Source of the DNA: Gigantopelta aegis
Taxonomy: Eukaryota; Mollusca; Gastropoda; Neomphalida; Peltospiridae
Direction of reading: 5' to 3'
Assembly (NCBI RefSeq): GCF_016097555.1
Contig: NC_054712.1
Location: forward strand, 45,397,188-45,461,187
DNA length: 64,000 nt
The position numbers and the translations under genes are program-made. Shown here piece after piece: positions 9,151-20,439 of the stretch. Position 1 is the stretch's first letter. Each line of letters starts with the position of its first letter. The notes beneath the pieces are model-generated. The model saw only the letters and a program-made list of their open reading frames with translations, was not told the origin of the DNA and did not search any database.

Positions 9151-11651
9151 ATGTTGAAATCCACAGAAAAACAACGACATTATTGCTGTGTTTGCTCGAA
9201 TTATACAGGGAAGATTGTCAATGGCCTGACCATTCAATTGCACAGATTTCCGGCCAATGTCATACTTAAGCGATCGTGGCTTCGGCGAATTAAATTAGTG
9301 TATGGGAACTATTCCAACAGTAACAATGATCGGCTTTGTTCTGTTCATTTTCCGGGCGGAAGGAAAACGAAGATCAACAATATTCCTAGTATATTTGAGG
9401 GAAAAACTTTCAGAACATTGACAGTAAGTATATTATATTTTAATACGGTCGTTCGTTAAATTAATGTCACACAAGAACAAAAAACAAAAACAACCAGGTG
9501 TGTCTGCATTTACAAGGAAGTGATTTCAGTGCAAAATTTATTCCTGGAAAAGTATAAAATATATAATTTTTTGTAATGTTAGTTTTAAGCTGTAATCTTT
9601 TTCGAAAATAGAAATGAGTGTTTTAGCTGATTTATTATTTATATTTTAATTAGTTTTGTAATATTCATCAATTTATAGTGATAATAGTCTAACACATTTT
9701 CACCCATTAATAAAAATACAATGTAGTTATTGGAATTTTACATTTAAAAAACCCAGTTCAAATCAAGGCGTCATTATTCCATTAAATAATGATGTTATTA
9801 TACAGTGTTCATTAAATGTTAAAAAATATATACATATAGAAAACAATCCTATTGTACTGAAATATTCATAAATTTTTAATGTAGAAATTTTCAGTCATGG
9901 CAGTTTTCACTTCAACTTTTCAAATACAGTTCAACATTATATATGCAGTGTTGTTTTCTTTCTGGAGTGTGTAAACACAACATACATGATTTGGTTATAA
10001 ATTGTTATGTGCATGCATATTAGGAATCAGTTACAATTTTATTATGATTAACAGTAATAATCAATTTGCATTGACCACTCATGAATGTTTTGAATACACG
10101 ATGGTACCATCAGTTAAAATTTTGACTGGAGAAATACGATTCCCTCAATTGTAGATCTTTGGTTTTCTTACACGTATTTATAAAGAATGTATAAATAGAA
10201 TGTAAAGTACAATCACACAGTTCAGATATCACACACCAAACGTGTGCTGGCAATACTAATTTAACCAAATTCTTCTTCAGCCATGTCCTTCCTTTGTGCC
10301 TGTTGTCAAATATTACATAAATTACACAGAACACACACATCTTAACAAACAGTACTAACACTAAACCCATTTTTTTTTTTAGTCTACAACAGATGACAAC
10401 ACAGACATTCATCTAAATGCTGTGCAAGAAGCAGACCCTACAAATCCAGACAATATCAACGACCTGCGAGACAACTATGAACCAGGACCTGTATTACAAA
10501 CAGATGACAGTGCGCTTAACACTTCAGTCAGATTTCATGATTATTTTGGACCAGTGCAATCAGATGATGTTACTCATTTTGTAAACAAAAATTAACAAAC
10601 AGATGCTATTTTAGTTACAAATTGTTCTTCACAAACATGTATTTCTTATGAAGATATTGCACCCAAACAGATTTTGTACATATACTCAGTGAACCGTTGC
10701 AACCAATACCACACATTTTGAACACAGTCAATCACATAGCTCTCCAAACAATGAAACCTGACATAACGATTGAAGACATCGGTAACAGGGATGACAAAGT
10801 CATGTTTTACACTGGGGTTCCCAATGGTGCAACATTTGCATTGTTGTTTAATGAAATGCATGATATGTATGATGTTCATAATGAAAGAAAGGGTGGAAGA
10901 CCTCGTAATCTTCGACTCATTGATGAGTTTTTTATGGTATTGGTGCGTCTTCGACTGGGATTGCTCATTGAAGACCTAGCAGACAGGTTTAAAATTTCTA
11001 AAGGGACATGCAGTGTAATTATATCAAGATGGGTTAACTACCTGCACATAAAACTTTCATTTCTGCTCGTTTGGCCTACTCGACAGGTGAATTTGGAAAC
11101 AATGCCAAAGCAGTTTAAATCCAAATATCCCAACTGTAGAGTGATAATTGACTGCACCGAACTTTTCACACAAACTCCCCAATCACCAAACAAATAAAAC
11201 ATTAATGTATTCCTCTTACAAATCCCACATGACATACAAAGCATTGTTGGGAATAAATCCACGTGGGATAATTACATTTGTGTCCTGTCTGTGGTCAGGA
11301 GGTATAAGTGACAAACAGTTAACAAAACGATGTGGAATTTTGGACTTGTGCGAGAGGGGCGATTCTATTATGGCCGGTAAGGGCTTTCTTATATCTGATT
11401 TAACAACACCAAGAGGAATAAGGCTTATCATTCCTCCTTTAAAATACACACGATTTACCAGGCGACAAGTGGAGGAAACTCGAAGAATTGCAAATCTAAG
11501 AATACATGTAGAACGAGCTATGGAAAGAGTAAAAAAATTTAGGATTTTGCAAGGGGACATACCAATTACGTTATCGGGACAAGTTTCCAAAATTTGGAAG
11601 ATATGTGCTTGTCTTTCCAATTTACAGCCTCCACTTGTAAATGACAATTAG
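9151..11651 (+). pseudogene. THAP-domain DDE_Tnp_4 transposase, broken
   Basis: Exon 1 (9151-9423, 91 codons) is a THAP zinc finger: CCVCSNY, LHRFPAN, W284-like WLRRI, RLCSVHF, then PSIF. It ends at a GTAAGT donor. An acceptor after a T run (10382) opens exon 2 in phase. From about 10700 comes FYTGVPNGATFALLF, a helix-turn-helix (LADRFKISKGTCSVIISRW) and the DDE_Tnp_4 nuclease: RVIIDCTE (first D), INPRGIITFVS, RGDSIMAGKGF, and HVERAMERVKKF (the E). The second catalytic Asp, normally in SxMADKGF, is a Gly here (GGT for GAT near 11374). There is a stop at 10593-10595, a frame change near 10650 and another near 11185. The protein would have bound the element's ends and cut and pasted it. This copy cannot work. 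Confidence 0.8.
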
Positions 11652-11664
11652 CAAAACACGACCA

Positions 11665-11870
11665 CTTCGTAGCAGTCCGCCAGTCGTGACTATTGGACGT
11701 CAAACATACATGTATGGTCGTTCTGACATATTTCTTCAGAGGAAACCTTCTGCCGCCACATAGGCTACTCTTTCCGATAAGCAGCAAGGGGTCTTTTATA
11801 TGCACTTTCCCACAGACAGGACAGCACATACCACGGCCTTTGATGAACCAGTTGTGGACCAAGTTTATTA
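11665..11870 (-). mobile_element. SINE 3' part between the two transposon genes
   Basis: The minus strand shows the SINE core shared by families A and B: GGCCGTGGTATGTGCTGTCC, a CTGTGGGA block, AAAAGACCCCTTGCTGC and GAGTAGCCTATGTGGCGGCA. The tRNA head is missing. It fills the gap between the convergent stops of the transposase and the YqaJ gene, so it probably inserted after the transposon. Confidence 0.7.
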
Positions 11871-12029
11871 GTAAGGTGTGTGGACATGTCATATATTGTT
11901 TGTTCACACAAAAAAATCTGTCACAACATTTATTCTAAATTCTGTGATATATTGTAACAAATAGCATAAACCTGTAATGTGTGATAATCTAAATCAGTAA
12001 AGTGAGTAACAAAACAAGTTAAATATTGC

Positions 12030-14814
12030 TTAATACAACTTCAAACCACGTTTAACACGTTCTGAGAACAATTCTGGAATTACTGCTTTCAAATAAAAAC
12101 TGTTAATTTTGTTCAAACAGTTTTCCCAAAATTTAATGTCAAAATCAATTCTTTGCAGAAAATCTCCTCTCAGTGTCCACACAAAAAAGTCACAAAAGTT
12201 TCTTTGGCACACTGCCATCTGTCCCTGAATTTGATAATGGTATGAATGATTTTCTTTTAATGTTATTTTACCATTGACAAAATGGCAGTAAAAGTCTTTT
12301 TCCATGCTAGCTTCTGCGGGTGTCTTAAAGCGGTATTTAAATGGACATTTTATTTCAACCAGGCCCTTATCATGGCAGGAGCATGAAACTAGTCCATCTG
12401 GGCTACTTCCGAGATGTGGGTATTTTGGATTTACATTCAGGCCACATTTAGTTACTTCTAAATCACAATGTTTCCGGTTCAGTTTCTTGGTGTAAACTCT
12501 GAGAGCCGCAGCCTCATGGGACTGTCCCCACCGAACACTAGCTGTGTTTACATCCCCATTGTATCCAAATAGTGTGCCAATTAGGTTTTCTGGGGAGGTG
12601 GTTTGTTTGGTTTTACATACCAATCCAAAATTAGATGTGGTAATCCTACCAACTCTAGCCTGCTGCCACTTTGAAGATTTTGCCTGCTGTCGTGTCTGCT
12701 GTTCAATTGAGGCACAGTCACTTCCAGAAATTTTCAAATTATGAAAATATTGGCTAAAGGTAGCCTGACATTGTTCAGAGGCCAAATTAATTGAGTTCTT
12801 GTACAGAAAATCGATATTGTGAAGTGGAGGAATTTTTGGTTCAATCACTGGTATGGAAAATGCATTCCCATAAAGCCATGCTGCATGTTTATTACATGAT
12901 TGTAATTTCCTGCTGAAATGTTCAAGATTTACTGGTGTAACATTTGTGGCTGATGTACATGTACTCCCACTTGTGTGTAACTGAATGTTTCTAGCATTCC
13001 CTTCACCTGCTACATCAGAAAATTTATGTTTTTTGAAAACAATATCCTCAACCCTATTTGGACTTAGTCTTCTTTTTCTGGGCTCGTTCCACTTGCATTT
13101 CATGGATGTAGATGCATGCATTCCATCTATTTGACTCCTAGAAATGTCCACAAGTGCATACAGCAGGGCTGCAATGTGATTACATGATTCGCCTTCACTG
13201 AAATGAAAAATTAATTAATTTTACATAAGGGCTAATGCATATATACATATATGGTATCCAGTCAATTTGTACCATAGTCCTTTTGTACCCAATTTTACCA
13301 TTTCGTCCATTTGTACCACAATGAATTGGTCATTTCGTACCATAGCGAATTGGTTATTTCGTATCGCAGTCAGGTTAGGTACGATATGGTAAATATAAGA
13401 TATGAAATAACTATGGTATGAAATGACCAAAGTACGAAATGACCAAAGTACGAAATGACTATGGTACGAAATGACCATAAAATATGGTACAAAATGACTA
13501 GTAACCAAATATATACATGTATAATTTTGTATATGTACATGTCACTGATGGCTACCCAACAATTTGCATAAAAACTAAATTGCTCCAATTCTGGGCCAAA
13601 TATTGTAATATATCAGACTCCATTGTAAGATAGTAACTTTGATGACTTACTGATGAAGATTGTTTGTATTAATGTAACTACAAATTTGACTGCCTCACCA
13701 AAGGAACTGAAAACTATGATGTACATATATATATAATATATATATTTTTTGTTTTGTTTATATATTTAAAAATTACATTGTAGATTCGATGCCACTGTGA
13801 ATGTTTTTGTTGTTTTGTGTTTAATTCGTACCATAGTCATTTCGTACCCAATGTAACATTTCAAATTAGTTACAAAAACAAATAATTTTACATAATTCAT
13901 GACCACAATTGTTATGACATAGTCACAAAATTCAACATATTTTTTGTATGATATGAAACGACCAAATAATATAGTAAAAATTTACTATGGTACAAAATTA
14001 CCAAAGACCGGTGGTACGAAATGACCATAAAATATGGTACGAAATGACAAGTATTCTATTATATTATTATTATTATGTGTAGGCCTGATGGTGATAACTG
14101 AAATAAATCATGCACATCAAAATATATGCAGCTAATATTATTGTATCTTGTGTTGTTGTTGTTATTTATATACAGAAATTATTCTTACCCTGCACTGCAA
14201 CTGCATCCTGCTGAGTGAACATGTCCAGATATTTTTGACAGGGACAGCCACACATCATAGTCGGGTTTCTCCTTTTCATTCTTGGTTGGATATGATGGGA
14301 TTACTTTACATTTTACAAAACAATGGCTACATTTTTCAGATATCTTGTGGTATTTCACACTATGAACATGGCATTCTTCGTAGAAAACTTTGGCTTTGAA
14401 AGCTCTGTTTGCTTTTAAGTAATCATGATCAAAAGTCCTTTGGCAATTTAAAACAAGGTAGTTATAAAGATCTTTGTCTGTGAAGTTTGGTACGTCGTTT
14501 AGGGAATCTAACCAATTTGGTAATCGAGAAGGATCTGGTAAAATTTCACCTAACGGGGTTTTAAACTTCGTTACTTCTCGGTGGCCTGCATTCTCTTTGT
14601 CCGTCTGTTGGATTACTTTTAATGGTTTTAGTCCTAAATCAAGCACTCCTTTCGCCCGTCTAACCAGTTCTGGCTTATTCCCGCTGACCTGTTCACCGCG
14701 ATCTCTCAAAAAAGTCTTTAGTTCTCGAACATTGGCTACATCAGAGTTGAACGCTTGAGTAAACGCTTTGTCAGCCATTAAACATTTTGGCGACTTAATC
14801 ACCGGAAGCTCCAA
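12030..14814 (-). CDS. SAP-SWIM-YqaJ nuclease of the ISL2EU element (2 exons)
   Basis: Two exons on the minus strand, 14814-14189 and 13197-12030, join in phase 2 to give about 597 aa with no break. The donor is CAGG|GTAAGA, the acceptor TTTCAG|T. Exon 1 starts MELPVIKSPKC and holds a SAP-like DNA-binding motif (VRELKTFLRDRGEQVSGNKP, about residues 28-47). The splice reconstitutes a SWIM zinc finger, C-x-C-x(8)-C-x-H (CSCSAGG joined to EGESCNHIAALL). The C-terminal half is a YqaJ-type (lambda exonuclease fold) nuclease: WGQSHEAAALR, a GSSPDGL motif, LVEIKCP (the ExK), and YHYQIQGQM. These are the expected metal-binding residues. Such proteins accompany THAP/DDE transposases of this superfamily; their exact part in transposition is not established. 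It is the only apparently intact gene of this element. Confidence 0.8.
13240..13512. repeat. Foldback repeat in YqaJ intron, copy 1
   Basis: The left half (13248-13375) repeats a word like ATTTCGTACCATAG four to six times. The right half (13378-13500) repeats its reverse complement, GGTACGAAATGACCAT. The two halves form an imperfect hairpin of about 120 bp per arm. This is a non-autonomous foldback/MITE-like insertion inside the intron. Confidence 0.65.
13815..14055. repeat. Foldback repeat in YqaJ intron, copy 2
   Basis: This has the same words as copy 1: ATTCGTACCATAGTCATTTC at 13828 and the inverse GGTACGAAATGACCATAAAA at 14012, around an AT-rich centre. It is therefore a second member of the family, 0.3 kb from the first, and further decayed. 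Confidence 0.6.
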
Positions 14815-14882
14815 TGAATAGGTTTTTTTTACAGGAGATTACGTTGGTAGGGGACTTAACTCACGTTATCGAACAAGGCTAT

Positions 14883-15480
14883 ACTGATAGGCATTACGTC
14901 CATACCTGCGCATAGTTTGTAAAATATAATTTTTTTAATGAATTGATTCTAAATTAACAAAATTTATATACTCAAAATTATTATGAATACTATTCACTAC
15001 AATAGAGGCACAAAAATGTAGCATACCTTTTGCAGATCGAATATAATAATTGAAAACAAATTCTAACAAGGGTCCTAAAAATCATAAAAATTAAATTCTT
15101 TGGCCTTGTTGATCTGGCACGTGTGAGGTCATGTGACACGCATCGAATGTTAATTCATCTTTCTCCATTTTAAGTCAATTTCTACGAGTCATGTGGACCC
15201 CATATTGGTAATTTTAAGGAATAAACAAAAACGACTTAGTCAAATTAATGGTTTTAGGGGTTTGTAAAGTTTTGTATTTAAATACTTACTTTTCTCAACT
15301 TTATTGTTTATAAAAATGTTCCTGAACTGTGAAGAAAAACCTTATAAATGAACGACATGCCGATGACAACAAATCGGATGTTGATTGCGCGAACCGTGCA
15401 CGAGAAAACAAAGTGAACGGAATTTGAAGCATAACGCAGTTAGGGACGTTGACGATATATAAAAACAATCCCGGCTTTTC
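14883..15480. other. Part of outer element, no gene seen
   Basis: This AT-rich DNA lies between the right end of the ISL2EU element and the tandem block at 15480. No frame or named repeat is recognised. By position it is internal to the outer nested element. Confidence 0.4.
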
Positions 15481-16110
15481 ATATATATTTTATTGATTAT
15501 TATCCACAAGATATATATTATTTTTCTTTATTATTACTGACTTTCCCCCTCATATCTCAGTACACGTGTAGACAAACGTCAACTGGTAACCATTCACTGC
15601 AGTGTATACTATAGACCGTCATGTTCAGAACCGTGTTGTGTGGGAATGTCCTGTACAGAGCCGTCATCACTATATATATTTTTTAATACTCGCATACGCA
15701 CACGTTAAATATATATTCTTTTTTTCCCGAGTATTATCCAAAATATACATATATTTGCTTTATATACAAAATATATATTTATTCCCTTTACTGTTATGTG
15801 TTTTCCACCATATCTAAGTATATAAAATACTAGACCGCCCTGTGTAGGAACGTCCTGTACAGAGCCGTCATCACTATATATATTTTTTAATACTATTATC
15901 CACAATATACATATATTTTCTTTATTATTACTCACTCCCCCCCCCCCCCCCCCCCCGCCCCCTCCCCATATCTCAGTATCTCAGTACACGTAAAGACAAA
16001 CGTCAACTGGTAACGACTGGTAACCGTTCACTGCAGCGTATACTATAGACCGTTCTGTGCAGAACCGTGCTGTATAGGAACGTCCTGTACAGAGCCGATA
16101 AGGTTTTGGT
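15480..16110. repeat. Tandem segments of the outer element
   Basis: Three related segments (about 15480-15700, 15770-15900 and 15890-16105) share strings such as CCTGTACAGAGCC, TCACTATATATATTTTTTAA, AACGTCAACTGGTAAC and CACTGCAG.GTATACTATAGAC. The middle one matches 7195-7315 at the other side of the nested insertions (CCACCATATCTAAGTATA). A C-run of about 21 lies at 15937-15957. Confidence 0.65.
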
Positions 16111-16309
16111 CCCTTATGGTCGTGGTATAACAAAGAATGACAAAGCAATGAAAAAATACAGCTATTGTCCGAGTTTGTTGGACCCTGACGAGTGAAGCGC
16201 CACCTGTTTTATTATCTCCCCTGTTCTGAGCTAAGAAGCCCATTGAGTATCGAATTGCACCACTGACTATAGAATATTGCGATGGTTATTTTGTTCATGC
16301 TTATACGGA

Positions 16310-16620
16310 ATTAACAAACATGCACGCACGCACGCACGAACGAACTCTGCTGCTCGCAGCTATTTTTTTCGACGAATTTGATTTTACTACTGCAGTGAAG
16401 GAAACCGTAAAATTTTGGAACGTTCATACAAGATATATGATAATTTTAAACGATGTATTAATCCCCCAATAAACAGATTTTCTTACACACCCTTTGTTGA
16501 GAACCCTATTCGTTATTTATAATAACACATACTAATTATACACATATGTGTGATAACAATTGAAAGACATACGGTTAGCTACCACTAGTGATGACGCGGT
16601 CGCGACAGCCATGCCATCCA
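16310..16620 (+). other. Post-PAN intron remnant of lectin gene 1
   Basis: This aligns with the intron just after the intact PAN exon (43640-43945): ACGCACGCACGCACGAAC, ACTCTGCTGCT, TTTTACTACTGCAGTG, GTGTGATAACAATT, AAAGACATACG and GATGACGCGGTCG occur in the same order. A third, weaker copy is at 44500-44690. It shows that gene 1 once continued across this point before the nested insertion. Confidence 0.75.
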
Positions 16621-18020
16621 ATAAAATTCAGTCATACAGTGGAACTGCCGTGGGTTTAAGCCCAATTTTGATGAATTAAGTCTTTTAATTCAAAAATACA
16701 ATCCTGTTTCAGCATGTCTTCAGGAAACTTTCTTGAAGGATACTGATCATATTACCATGAGAGGATTTAACCTCTATCATAAGTTTCAAGAAACTGAAAA
16801 TAGAACATCTGGGGGTGTTTCCATTCTTGTTAATGAAAACATTTCTCAGAGTATTAGTGACATTAAATACTAATTTACAAGCTGTGGCTGTAAAAGTCAC
16901 GGCTCATAAAATATTACTCTATGTTCAGTTTATTTACCTCCTCGTAATCATTTTAATTTTAATCCAAGGGATCTTCAAGATCTTATTGACCAGCTCCCTA
17001 CTCCCTTTATTATTATGGGAGATTTTAATGATCACTACACTTTGTGGGGATGTGAGGATGTAAATATCAGAGGTAAACAATTGAAAGACTTAATTCTCAA
17101 AAATTACTTGCTTTTATTTAATGATAAAAGTCATACTTATTTTCATTCTGCAGATGGTTTTTTCACTTCTATAGACTTAACACCTTGTAGTTCTTAATTT
17201 TTTCTTCATTTCTCCTGGAAAGTTGGTTCAGACCCTTGTGGTAATGACCACTTTCCCATTATGTTGGAGAATGATGGACCTCCATCGCTTGAAAGTGTTC
17301 AAACATGGAACTTGACGAAGGCAAATTAGGGTCAGTTTCAGCATCTGTGCAGCACTCGTCTGCAACAAGTTGCCATTACTGATGCTAATGATCCCATGTA
17401 TTTGTTCACTTCCATCTTGAAGGACATTGCAAATGAACCTATTCTTAAGACTTCGGCAGTGCCAAAGCGTTTCAATAAACCATGGTTTACTGATACATGC
17501 AAGGATACACTTAAAGAGCGAAACGGGTTCCCAGATAGGTTCAAATGTGAACCTACTAGGGATAACCTGGATGCTTATCGCATTGCTAAGGCTAAGGCTC
17601 GCAAAGAGATTAGACAGAGTAAAAATCATCTTGGAGAACTTTAGTCTCCATGTTGAATTCCCAAACATCAGTGAAATCTGTCTGGAATAGGATCCGTAAA
17701 TCGAAGGTGAAGAATCCAGTAATACAGTTCATCATTTGCCTGTCAGTGATACGGATGTTACGTTTCATCGTGACTTTGAAAATGCATTGGCAGACTCCTT
17801 TTCTCATAATCTATTTTCTGCTTTCAGTACAGATGCTGTACATCTGTCAGAACTAAAGCTGAAAAGCAGTCCATTAATTTTTCATCTGAAAATTCTGAAG
17901 TATACAATAGGCATTTTTCTATGGAGGAATTGCAGGATGCTCTTCGTAGAGCCCATGATACTTCAATAGGACCGGATGAAATTCATTATCAGTTATTCAA
18001 ACATTTACCTGAATCATCTT
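16621..18020 (+). mobile_element. Jockey-like LINE ORF2 relic (endonuclease and linker)
   Basis: Across frames the translation follows a Jockey-like ORF2: a PNFDELSLLIQKYNPVSACL-like start, RGFNLYHKFQETENRTSGGV, LQAVAVKVTAHKI, then an open piece (17015-17197) with MGDFNDHYTLWGCEDVNIRG, SHTYFHSADGFFTSIDLTPC and, after a break, CGNDHFPIML. The APE endonuclease motifs GDFN and SDHFP-like are recognisable. The linker (17396-17644) has RFNKPWFTDTC and ARKEIRQSK. At least five frame changes or stops occur. Near 17960 the frame reads MEELQDALRRAHDTSIGPDE, the start of the reverse transcriptase, and then breaks at about 18018. The same family lies inverted at 26150-28450. Confidence 0.8.
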
Positions 18021-18997
18021 TGATGATGATGATGATAACTAGTTTAACGTGCCCATATACCACTAGGGTTTCGAACACGCCCATCCCGAGTCCGACCTCC
18101 GATAAGATCGGTGGCCTGACTCGGGATGGAGGGGGAGGGGGGGGGGGGGGGGGGGTAGAGTTGAAAATGGGCAGAATTTTTAAAATAGCAATTAGTAAAA
18201 AGTTAATAGAATAAACATTTACAAAAAAAGAAAAAGGTTACAAGCCAAAAAAAAAAGAATTGACTGCTCGGCCGAATATTTATATAATTTGGAGCATTTT
18301 AGAAGGACAGTCCAAAATTAAATGAGAGAAAGAAGAGAGGATCGCACTATTTAATAATATTAAAAAAAAAGAAAAAAGTAATTTCGACATAAAATTTTGA
18401 ACGCAGATCTAAAAGTTTAAAGTCCGATCGATATGTCCACGTGAGTTGCCTTGTTAAGGCTGTTTGGGTGCACAGCTTATAGGGACGAGATGGGTTGCAT
18501 CCCGTCAAGAAAACCCCTAGATTGACAGTCATTAGAGGTTGAAGGTGTAGTGCTGTGCTGAAATACAGATCTTGAGAAGCCGGATCCGTCTGAACGAGAG
18601 AGAGTATCAGACTAGGGTATAGTTCAGTCGTCATGGGTTGGTATAGTTTGTGCGGACGGGCCCGACTCCGGAGGATACGAGATGGTATCACTATAAAGCA
18701 AAGTAAAGTCTAGAAAAGAGTAGTAGGGGCCGACCCCGCTTCCTATTTCTTCTTAGAGTGGGGCGGGCAATCTTCCAGTGCTGCTAGGACAGGCTCGGAC
18801 ATGTAGAGACTAAACGCGAACAACCGTGGCGTTCTGCAGAATGGCCGTCATACGAGTCACGAAAAAACAGTCGACATACTCAGCCGGAGAAATGACGTGG
18901 ACGCAAAAAATCCAACCTGGTGGTGCAAATCAAATCATAATTAATATCAACTGAGGGCTCTAAGAACAGCAGCCCCCAATTCCAAAATCAATTCAGT

Positions 18998-18998
<1 letters not shown>
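18021..18998. other. Unassigned insertion, no gene seen
   Basis: This interrupts the LINE. It starts with a GATGATGAT run and a hairpin (CCATCCCGAGTC at 18083 against GACTCGGGATGG at 18118), then a G-run of about 23 at 18131, an A-rich stretch and about 500 bp of mixed sequence. No coding frame carries a known domain. It may be another non-autonomous element. Confidence 0.35.

Positions 18999-19071
<73 letters not shown>
18999..19071. repeat. (CA)n-(TA)n microsatellite
   Basis: About 20 CA units pass directly into about 15 TA units. Confidence 0.95.
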
Positions 19072-19073
<2 letters not shown>

Positions 19074-19090
19074 GGACTTAATGTCTGACT

Positions 19091-19990
19091 TTCGCCAGTG
19101 ACGAAGTTGCAAGCTATGCAGTTGATTTCTACAAACGGGCAGCTTTCTCCCCCACCCCCACCCTAGGGGCGTTGATCAGTGAACTTGGCCGTTTGGTCAA
19201 GTACAAAATTCAACATGAAGGAAACGCGGCCATTGTGACTGTACTACGGTGACAGTGGACAGCGGCGGTCATCCAATAAAGGAGACGATGTACCATGGCC
19301 TCTCAGGGGGAACCAAAACGGGCGGCTCAACCGCCAGGGGCGGTCCCTTCTGCTTCTCAGGAGAAGACAAAGTCGGCAAGGGCGACTCGGGGGGGGGGGG
19401 GGGGCGAAAGTCTGAGATTAAGCCCGTGACAGGCGTGCGTGAAGCTCTAGTGGCATATTAGCACGTAAAAAAGTGACCGTGACAGCTGTTTGCATTGATC
19501 GGTAATGAAGGTTGGTCCAGGGGTTTATTCCGTAAGCGATGCAGGAAGGATGAAGTAGTCTTGTACCGTGCCCGCATCGGTCATACATATTTGACGCATT
19601 CATTTATTTTAAAGAAGGACCCTCCCACTCAGTGTGAACATTGTCAGTGTACACTGACTGTGCACCACATTTTGGTGGAGTGTGATCATCTCAAGCCGAC
19701 GAGAAATGATATATGTGGCAACAGAAATGTTTTGGAATCTTTTAAATTCCATCCAGAATTAATTGTAAAGTTTTTAAAACACTTTGATTTCTATACAAAA
19801 TTTTAAAATATACTTAACTTGATTTTATGTATTGTATTATACTTTTCACCCACACCTCCTTACACTGTGGTTTTACATAAATATATATTAATAATATTGT
19901 CATATACTTACCATTTGTGACACCCAATAGCCGATGTGTATTTTTGTGCTGGGGTGTCGTTAAACATTCATTCATTCATTCCATAGTTTT
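19091..19990 (+). mobile_element. LINE piece: reverse transcriptase C-terminus and 3' tail
   Basis: The frame 19495-19806 (LFRKRCRKDEVVLYRARIGH, TYLTHSFILKKDPPTQCEHC, QCTLTVHHILVECDHL) is the C-terminal zinc-knuckle region of a Jockey-like LINE, with a CxxC-x8-H-x4-C pattern, ending in DFYTKF and a stop. It is followed by a 3' UTR with CACCCAATAGCCGATG and GGGGTGTCGTTAAACATTC, then CATTCATTC repeats as tail. Upstream, ACCATGGCCTCTCAGGGGG at 19290 could be the start of ORF1 of the same family (MASQGEPKRAAQPPGAVPS), which would make this a copy with its middle missing. The C-terminal part is firm, the ORF1 start is a guess. Confidence 0.65.
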
Positions 19991-20439
19991 CCTGCCGTGA
20001 CGAAGTTCGCTGTTCCCCTGGAGATATTTTTCTTGGTCATTTGCTGAATTGACTCCAGTAGCTCCAATTCATCGCCTGTTTCTGAAAAATTACAATCAAA
20101 ATGACAGAAATATGTGGTCTAAAGATGGGGATACCCACGTATTCTAGGGGTCGGGTGGGCGGCTGTCAATAACTCTGAAAATGTTTTTTTAATAATTATA
20201 TGACCGCTTGTTTTCTTCGAACATCCATCGTTGACCACTGCGCTGAAAGAAAGATTGGTTTTTCATCAATGAAGAATTAAGTCGTTAGTATATACAAAAT
20301 GTGGATTCATATCTGGAACAGATAAATCATGTCCTGAAAATCTAAATCCTATCAACATTAGTTGCGCCCATAACCAGATTTATTTTTTAAATTAATAAAT
20401 CCTATTATGTAAAATTATGTTTATGGCTATAGGCAATTG

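Larger units (their letters stand above)
9020..14880. mobile_element. ISL2EU/IS4EU-type DNA transposon, full length
   Basis: Terminal inverted repeats are plain. The left end reads AGCCTTGTTCGATAACGTGA from 9020, the right end is its reverse complement ending at 14880, and the match continues to about 34 bp with two mismatches (both then reach TCCCCT). AT stands outside both ends, consistent with a 2-bp AT target duplication. Inside are two convergent genes: a THAP-domain DDE transposase on the plus strand (9151-11651) and a SAP-SWIM-YqaJ nuclease on the minus strand (12030-14814). A THAP/DDE transposase with a YqaJ partner is the layout known for the ISL2EU (IS4EU) superfamily. Length is 5.86 kb. 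A SINE tail sits between the two genes and two foldback repeats lie in the nuclease intron. The transposase is dead, the nuclease gene looks whole. Confidence 0.85.
6871..16249. mobile_element. Outer nested element with ~75-bp inverted repeats
   Basis: The sequence from 6876 (CTCAATGGGCGTCTTAGCT) and the reverse complement ending at about 16245 (CTCAATGGGCTTCTTAGCT) agree imperfectly for about 75 bp, up to a shared GGGTCC. TAT lies outside both ends, possibly a 3-bp target duplication. Inside are 0.13-kb sequences repeated at 7190-7320, 15770-15900 and elsewhere. No coding frame of its own was found, so this looks non-autonomous. It was later invaded by an LTR fossil (7320-8490) and by a THAP/YqaJ transposon (9020-14880); without them it would be about 2.3 kb. 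The superfamily is unknown. Confidence 0.5.

Noticed and set aside
11216-11647. 143-codon minus-strand frame
   Set aside because: Shadow of the DDE transposase domain.
19976-20083. Possible minus-strand exon (AG-bounded, reading TGDELELLESIQQMTKKNIS)
   Set aside because: Short, no donor or partner exon found, directly beside a LINE tail; too weak to call.
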